From Acorus gramineus (lineage: Eukaryota > Streptophyta > Magnoliopsida > Acorales > Acoraceae), in assembly GCA_030737835.1 (NCBI GenBank), contig CM060850.1:18750032-18814031 (forward strand): DNA of 64,000 bases, given 5' to 3'. Shown here piece by piece: positions 58,501-64,000 of this stretch; within the stretch, counting starts at the first letter, position 1, and the number at the start of each line of letters is the position of its first letter. The notes below the pieces were generated by a model. It was not told the origin of the DNA. It was given only the letters and a program-made list of their open reading frames with translations, and searched no databases. Position numbers and translations under genes: made by a program.

Positions 58501-59039
58501 CCAAAGGGCTTCCAACGCCCGGATCTACTCCCACCTCCGAAATGGGCCAAAACAGAGGAGAAGAGAGGGCGGACGGAGGGGCAAATCTCACCGGAATTGG
58601 GATTTGAAACCACCGGGGTGTAGATCGGGACCCGATCTACACTTCCTAGGTTTTAACTTTTAAGGTTTGAGGGGTCTAAGGGCCTCAAAAGCAAGAAAAA
58701 TGGAGGAGAGGAGAGAGAGGGCTCAAGGAAGGAGATGATGAATAGTGCCAAGCTATTTTTAGCTTTCACTTATAAAGCAAGCGACTTAAAAACCCAGATA
58801 CGCCCCGGAACTGTGAAATTTTGGAAACGTTACCGGAATTCAACGAAATTTTCGTGAGAGGCCTAAAATGGCACCAGGACACCAAATATGCAGTTAGATT
58901 TCCAATCGGAGTCCTCTAGCTCAGGACGATAGCTAACAGTCCAAAAATTAGCGGTTCCGATCGAAAACCGAAAAAAAAAAAAAAACTGCCAGAACGCTCC
59001 AACGGTTACCAGCAGGCTAAAAGTGACACATATATAACA
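55586..59039 (-). mobile_element. Solo L1 LTR (S5), subfamily L1b, antisense, inserted beside the L2 PBS
   Basis: 3454 bp with perfect target duplication CTGTC (55581-55585 and 59040-59044). The minus-strand start is at 59039. It lacks W-boxes and has hairpin GAGAGG/CCTCTC (57069-57108), the 36-nt block (57134-57169) whose donor GT is changed to AT, and the minisatellite (56148-56360). The insertion separates the L2 PBS from the rest of its leader. Confidence 0.93.
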
Positions 59040-59044
59040 CTGTC

Positions 59045-60270
59045 AGAGCCTAAGTCTAGTTGAATAGATGATGAGTCATAGGATTGTGATCCGAGTACTC
59101 TTGTTTTAGAGTTATCTTAGGTTGTTGACATGCCTTCTCGCGTCCATTGACGTGGACGTGACCCCCTGGACCCACCCTTGAGTTGTCGACTGGGTCGACT
59201 GGTTAGGGTCAGTTGTTAGATCTCTTGTGCGGGATTAAGGTTTGGGTAAGAGATTTCAGCCCAGTAGTGTGATAGTGATGAATTGGTTGCAATTTCTACG
59301 GTATGGATTGCGTCTCGATAATGGAGCTCTTTCCCGTGTATCGGTATCGCTGGTAACCATTGAGTTCGTGTGCGGCGCCTGTGTAAAGTGTTGAGGATGT
59401 GGCGTATTGCTCATTAAGGGATGATGTCTTCTTCTAGCCTTCCTACTCAGGATTAAGGGGCCTTGCAGGGTCAGCGTTGAGACCCGGGCTAGGGTACTCC
59501 GTGTTCCTTGTTTGGTTGTCGGGATATCCTATATCGGGACCTCATGGTGCCCTGCCAAGGTTTCTTTTCCCAGTCAAGGACTATCGTAGAAGCATCAAAT
59601 TGATGGTGGATTTTTCCCTCTCACTTGGAAGGTGCTGTAGCGAGTGGTGATGCGTACGATCGGGATTGGGTGCATCCTATTGCAGCTTGGTGGGCGATTG
59701 CTTGTGTACTGGGTTCCATAGTGGCATCTGGAGTCGCTTCGGTATATCATTGTGCGTTGTAGCTGCCCGGTCAAGGCCAGAGCCCTGTGAGGTGCTCCCA
59801 AATACTATGCTTGTGGTGCGCCCATATGGCAGAGATAGTAGGCTTGGGAGGCTACCAGGTAGAGGCCACACCGGGAGAGTGCTGCTAAATGATGTCGAGA
59901 GCATGGACTCCCCATGATGAATCTGCCCATGGAGTGCAGGATGCTGGAGTTCCAATGGTTATAGATGAGCGACCTATCTCTGGCGGCATGTGAAGCACAG
60001 TTGTGGATACTGTCGCGTTTTGCCCCACATTGGTCGCGAATAAGGAGACGCGATGCTAGCGTTCGTGATGGGACTCAACCGCCCTATCAGATAGATGACG
60101 TCGCATAGGCATTGTCGAGGTCCGACGACCCCTTATTGCGTGTCTTATGGATTAAGTGCGGTTGAGCGACTTACCAAGCGTGTAAGTGTTATAATGAGCG
60201 CCAGCCATGCTCGAGGAGCAGAATCTGGACTTAATTGTTTGTGGTGTTGTTTTGATCTCCCCGTGGAGGT
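59045..60270 (+). mobile_element. L2 element H internal region, leader and lost gag
   Basis: Continues the leader after S5. An ATG near 59128 (ATGCCTTCTCGCGTCC) sits where gag should start, but no gag frame follows. About 59451-59575 matches the block found inside L1 LTRs (TTGTTTGGTTGTCGG). About 59600-60270 has no recognisable domain. Confidence 0.7.
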
Positions 60271-61470
60271 TGAAGATCAATTACTTTTGCCGCGAATCGA
60301 TGATCTATTTGACCAGCTCTGGGAGCGAGTGTCTGCTGTTAGATCGATCTTCGCACAAGGGTACCACAAGTTAGAGATCCGAGAGTTGGACATCCCATAG
60401 ATGGCCTTTCGTGACCGTTCAGGCACTGCGAGTTTTAAGTACTGCCGTCGGGGTTGACGAATGCGCTGGATGCCTTCGTGGATCTCAAAAGTTTTATTGG
60501 GCCTCCGTGGACTACTTTGAGGTAGTCTTCATAGAGATTGCTGGTAGTGCAATGAAAAGGTGATGTGGGTGACCTTGTTTCCCCAGGTTGGCATGCCCTC
60601 AAGCAAGGTTCGAGAATCATCATCGCGTGGAAAGCGTCAGTCCATCGAGATTCCTCAGTGGACGTGGGAGTGGGTTATCAGGGATTGTTGCGGACTCGCT
60701 AATGTCACGTTCGGGTCACGACGCCGTCTAGGTGATCATTGACCAACTGATTAAGTCCGCGCTTCCCTCCCTAACCCGACTGATTGAGTCTCTGGACGCC
60801 TTGACGTGGGTTTTCACCTTCGCGATTGTTCGTCTTCATGGCACTCTAGTCGGCGCTATTTTCGGTTGAGAGGCGAGTGTTACTTTGAGGTTGTGGCGCA
60901 GCCTTTGGCGTGAGCCTCCATTTAAGTATAGCATTTCATCACCGATGGACAGCCAGACAAAGAGGACGATTCAGACCTTGGAGGACATGCTAAGTGCCTG
61001 CGTGCTCGATGATGAGGGCAGTTGGGTGAGGCACCACCCATTTGTTGGGGTATGCCTGCAAGACGACTGCCATTCGAGCACCCAGATGAATCTGTGAAAG
61101 GCACTTTACAGGCGCAGTTTTATACCTCCCTTGTGTTGGGACGGTTGAGGAGCGCCAATTGGAGGGGCCATAAGTTAGTTGTTTGACCTTGCGGTGGCCA
61201 GGTTGGTTCGTGTGTACATCTGCACCTCCCAGAACCGACAGAAGGGCTACCCAGGTCATTGTCGCCATGGGCTTACCTTTGGGTTTGGCGACCATATTTT
61301 CAAGAAGGTGTCCTGGTTAAAGGGCACCCTCTGTTTCGACGTTCGGGGCAAGCTCAGTATGCTCTTTAATGGGACCATTTCTCGTCATTGAGTGGATTGG
61401 GGAGGTGGCTTATCATGTAGCCTTTCTTCCACAGCTGGCTCATGCCCACGTTGTCGTCCTTGTCTCATGA
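60270..61470 (+). pseudogene. pol remnants of L2 element H (RT and integrase fragments)
   Basis: Short RT pieces at about 60285-60400 and 60450-60535 match 13050-13165 and 13210-13305 of element B. Integrase pieces at about 60630-60760 and 60900-61460 match 14535-14665 and 14830-15390. RNase H, the RT catalytic motif and much of integrase are missing, and every piece is frame-shifted. It shows that L2 also belongs to the Tekay-like Ty3/Gypsy lineage. No protein is expected. Confidence 0.8.
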
Positions 61471-61477
61471 CCGGGGC

Positions 61478-61539
61478 GTTGACCCAGGTCAAAGATGTAG
61501 TCCAAGACTTTGACCCAGGTCAAAGATGAACTTTGACAA
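61478..61539 (+). repeat. Short direct repeat before the L2 3' LTR
   Basis: GTTGACCCAGGTCAAAGATG and TTTGACCCAGGTCAAAGATG lie close together just upstream of the 3' LTR. A clear polypurine tract is not visible here. Confidence 0.7.
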
Positions 61540-64000
61540 TGTTGTGCCTGTGTCATTTGGAGCGCTCTGATCGAGAATTTGGCCACATAATTTTTTCCCT
61601 CGAAGTTATGTATTTCCAATTTGGTATTTGGATTTGATTTTGTTAAAATCCAAGATGAAGAGGTTTAAATATGATTTTATTATGAGATGTCCAGTTTTGA
61701 GTTAGCTTTCGTACAAAAGTGGAATTAGATCAACTGGATTCTTGTAGTAAAAGTTATGGGTATTTTTCCAAGTATACCCCGGGAAGGGAAATTCTGGCAG
61801 CAGCCCTGTTCTATGTTTATCTCTAATTTCAGAATAGGTGGAGAGATTATTTGATCTTGGCATAAACATGAAAGTTGTAGATAATCTTCTTAGCTTTCCA
61901 ACGGAATTGGAATTGTGCAATTCGGAGCTATATTGAGGAATTTATGGCTGTTCCAGTGAAGCATGCGCAGAATTTCTAAGTCAGGGATGAAATGGTCATT
62001 TCCATCCCTCTTTAGATATTTATGTGCAACAAATATCTTCTCTCCCTCTCTCTCCCACACTCTTCCACGCCTACATTTTTTAGCTCTCTTTTCCTCTCTC
62101 GCAAGCCCCCCAAGTGTTTGTGTTTAATCCCCAAAGAGAAAGAGATGGTGAAGGAAGAAGAGAAGGGTTGTTCATGTGTTGTTGTTGTTGATCTTCTCTT
62201 CTCTCAAGCTCCCTCTCATGATCCTTCCCCCCTGATTTGCAGCCAAGAAGGAGGCTGAGCAGAGGCTGAGGACGTGGTGGTAGTGGTGGTGGCGGTTGAG
62301 GTGGTCGCGGGTGCATCGAGGGCCCCCGAGCCTCCCCCTTTCTTTTCCCCTCCCAAGGTGAGCATTTCCCCTTCTTTTCTTGGTTTTTATGGCTTAGGGA
62401 TGGTTGGGAAGGTCATGCAATGTGTTAGGGTGTGTGTGAGGGGTTGGGAAGGGTAAAAAATGGGGTTAGGGTTGGCTGGGCGCGCGTTTGGGGTTGTCTA
62501 TGCGCGCAGCAGGGCGCAGGCGGGCACGCAGATGAGCGCGGGCGCGTGCGCGTGAGTGCACAGTGCATGCGGAGTTGGCGCGCAGGTGCTGGCGCGAGTG
62601 GGGGTGCGCACGGGGGTGTAGTGCGCCTGGGCATGCGCCTGGGCCGGGGTTGGGGACCAGTGCGCGTGCGCGCGTGCTTGCACGTGCGTGCGCGTTCTAA
62701 GGCGTGCCCGCGCAGTGCTGCGCGGGGGGGGGGGGGCGCAGTGCGCGCAGGTACCCGCGGGCTGGACGTGCAGTGCCCGCGGGCGCGCGCAAGCGTTCGC
62801 GTGCGCGCGGGCAAGCGCGCGGTAGTGCGCCGAGGGTGCTGGGGCGCGTACGTGCGTGCGTATGCTTGCGTGCGCGTGCGGGGGCCCATGCGTGTGGTTG
62901 CTCGAGGGTTCGGGTAGGTGTCGGGGCACTCGGACTCGCGTGCGTACGTGCGTGCTCGCATGCGTGCGAGTCCGTATGCATGCTTGTCCGAGTATTGGGT
63001 ATTTCTAATGATTTCTATGTGTAAATTGTGTTGTTACTCACCAAGTTGGATGCCCCTACCTTGCAGATCTCGTCGGATGGGATGCGCGAGGTCCCGGGTC
63101 GTAAGGTGAGTGGTTCGATTCCAATCCCCCCCCCCTCTCTAGGGATGCGCTCGACCCGCGTAGACGCGCGTCGCGCATCGATGGGGCCCCCTAGCTATAA
63201 TATGTAGATACTATGCAATGCATGATTAATATGATGTAACCATGCCACATTAGACCTTGTATGCTAGGGATATGCACTCATATATCATGTATAGAGGCCC
63301 ATACATGCCTAGACACCATGTCCCTTGATTTGAAAGCCCCGATCTATGCATGTTTCCCATTTAGTTTAATTTAATTAAATCAAATGAGTATATATTGTTA
63401 TGAGCATGCCTTAGAGAATATTATAACCTTCTTGTTATAATATATGTTTCCTCGCATCTTAGTTATGCGCCCTGGAGGAATTCATGAGAATTCATGACAT
63501 TAGTAGTGTTACAAATCGTTGTCGACGGATCCAAGAGGATCGTATCCGTGCGAGTAGGGTGTCTTCTCCTTTTGGTTGGATCCGATGTAGGGACTCCCCG
63601 GCGTTGAAAAGCTGACCTGACAGAGGGCTCCCATCTGTAGGTACCTCCGATGCGTCGGACAGTGCTGATCGTGGGAGTATACCAGGTAGAGGCTATGGAG
63701 TGTGGGAGAGGCTACCGGGTGGACCAGGGGTGGAGAGCGGTCTAGTCTGAAAAAGACCCATGACACCCCCTTAAAGGGTGAGGGTGGGGGTGGGTCGGCG
63801 ATGTTACGACCCTCTAACTTGTGTAGTTACTCCCGTATAGGGACTATGACTACTTTAAGGTTAATATGAGTGTGTTGATTGTTGTTATGCCTGTGTTTTG
63901 TTATCTCGATAAGTGAGTATCGAGAGTAGTTGTTTTCCATTGGGTTCGCTTTGCGAACATGGGATCGTTCTCCCCTTCGTTGGATCCGATGTAGGAACTT
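61540..64000 (+). repeat. 3' LTR of L2 element H (continues beyond the window)
   Basis: TGTTGTGCCTGTGTCATT at 61540, collinear with 51852 onward to the window end. It contains a GC-rich alternating interior (62470-62990), a G-run at 62726-62735, the 39-nt block 63067-63105 and the first TTGGATCC repeats. About 1.2 kb of the LTR is missing at the edge, so the target duplication cannot be checked. Confidence 0.9.

Noticed and set aside
59128..59230. Functional gag start in element H
   Set aside because: An ATG sits in the expected place, but no gag sequence follows.

Overview
The window is repeat-dense nuclear DNA from a seed plant with a large, retrotransposon-rich genome. The evidence is stacked Ty3/Gypsy LTR retrotransposons, plant-type primer-binding sites (initiator-Met and Asp tRNA), a chromodomain-type Tekay/Del-like pol, an Athila-type element and 5-bp target-site duplications. 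I see no convincing single-copy host gene, tRNA, rRNA or CRISPR array. The species cannot be named from the sequence. The many long GC-rich open frames are by-products of CpG-rich LTR interiors.

Two related long-LTR families dominate. L1 LTRs (about 3.0-3.5 kb) begin TGTTATATATGTGTCAC and end GGGGCGTGACA. L2 LTRs (about 3.7 kb) begin TGTTGTGCCTGTGTCATT or TGTTATGCCTGTGTCATT and have the same kind of end. Both carry a U3 block, a GC-rich interior and a short block flanked by TTGCAG and GTGAGT.

Layout: 1-2564 is a patchwork internal region of an L1 element, followed by its 3' LTR (2565-3988 and 7144-9112), which is split by an antisense solo L1 LTR (3989-7138). Next is the most complete L1 element (half 5' LTR 9113-10746, PBS, gag and pol with stops and frameshifts, PPT, shortened 3' LTR 15670-17704). 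A further L1 LTR is joined head to tail (17705-20754), followed by a gag stub and a truncated LTR split by another solo LTR (21187-24426). From 26013 an unclassified AT-rich stretch holds a roughly 490-bp tandem duplication. Its second copy is interrupted by a structurally complete 8.0-kb Athila-type element (27009-35030, TSD TGTAG) that lacks RT, RNase H and the integrase core. From 35489 to 51851 lie fragmented L2 LTRs in both orientations, interrupted by solo L1 LTRs at 39576-43078 and 46832-49922 and by a truncated L1 LTR at 45115. From 51852 to the window end is an L2 element (5' LTR 51852-55555, decayed internal region, 3' LTR from 61540), with a solo L1 LTR inserted just after its PBS (55586-59039).

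The most unusual signal is inside the LTRs. Both families keep a 36-nt (39 in one L2 element) exon-like block bounded by splice-type consensus. In L1 this is followed by a 39-nt hairpin with compensatory arm changes between subfamilies, and about 1 kb later by a second exon-like block with a conserved acidic reading frame ending at a shared TAG. This suggests a spliced transcript carried by the LTR itself, possibly encoding a micropeptide. It is an inference: no consistent start codon was found. The L1 U3 also carries a dense cluster of WRKY-type W-boxes, present in one L1 subfamily and absent from the other.
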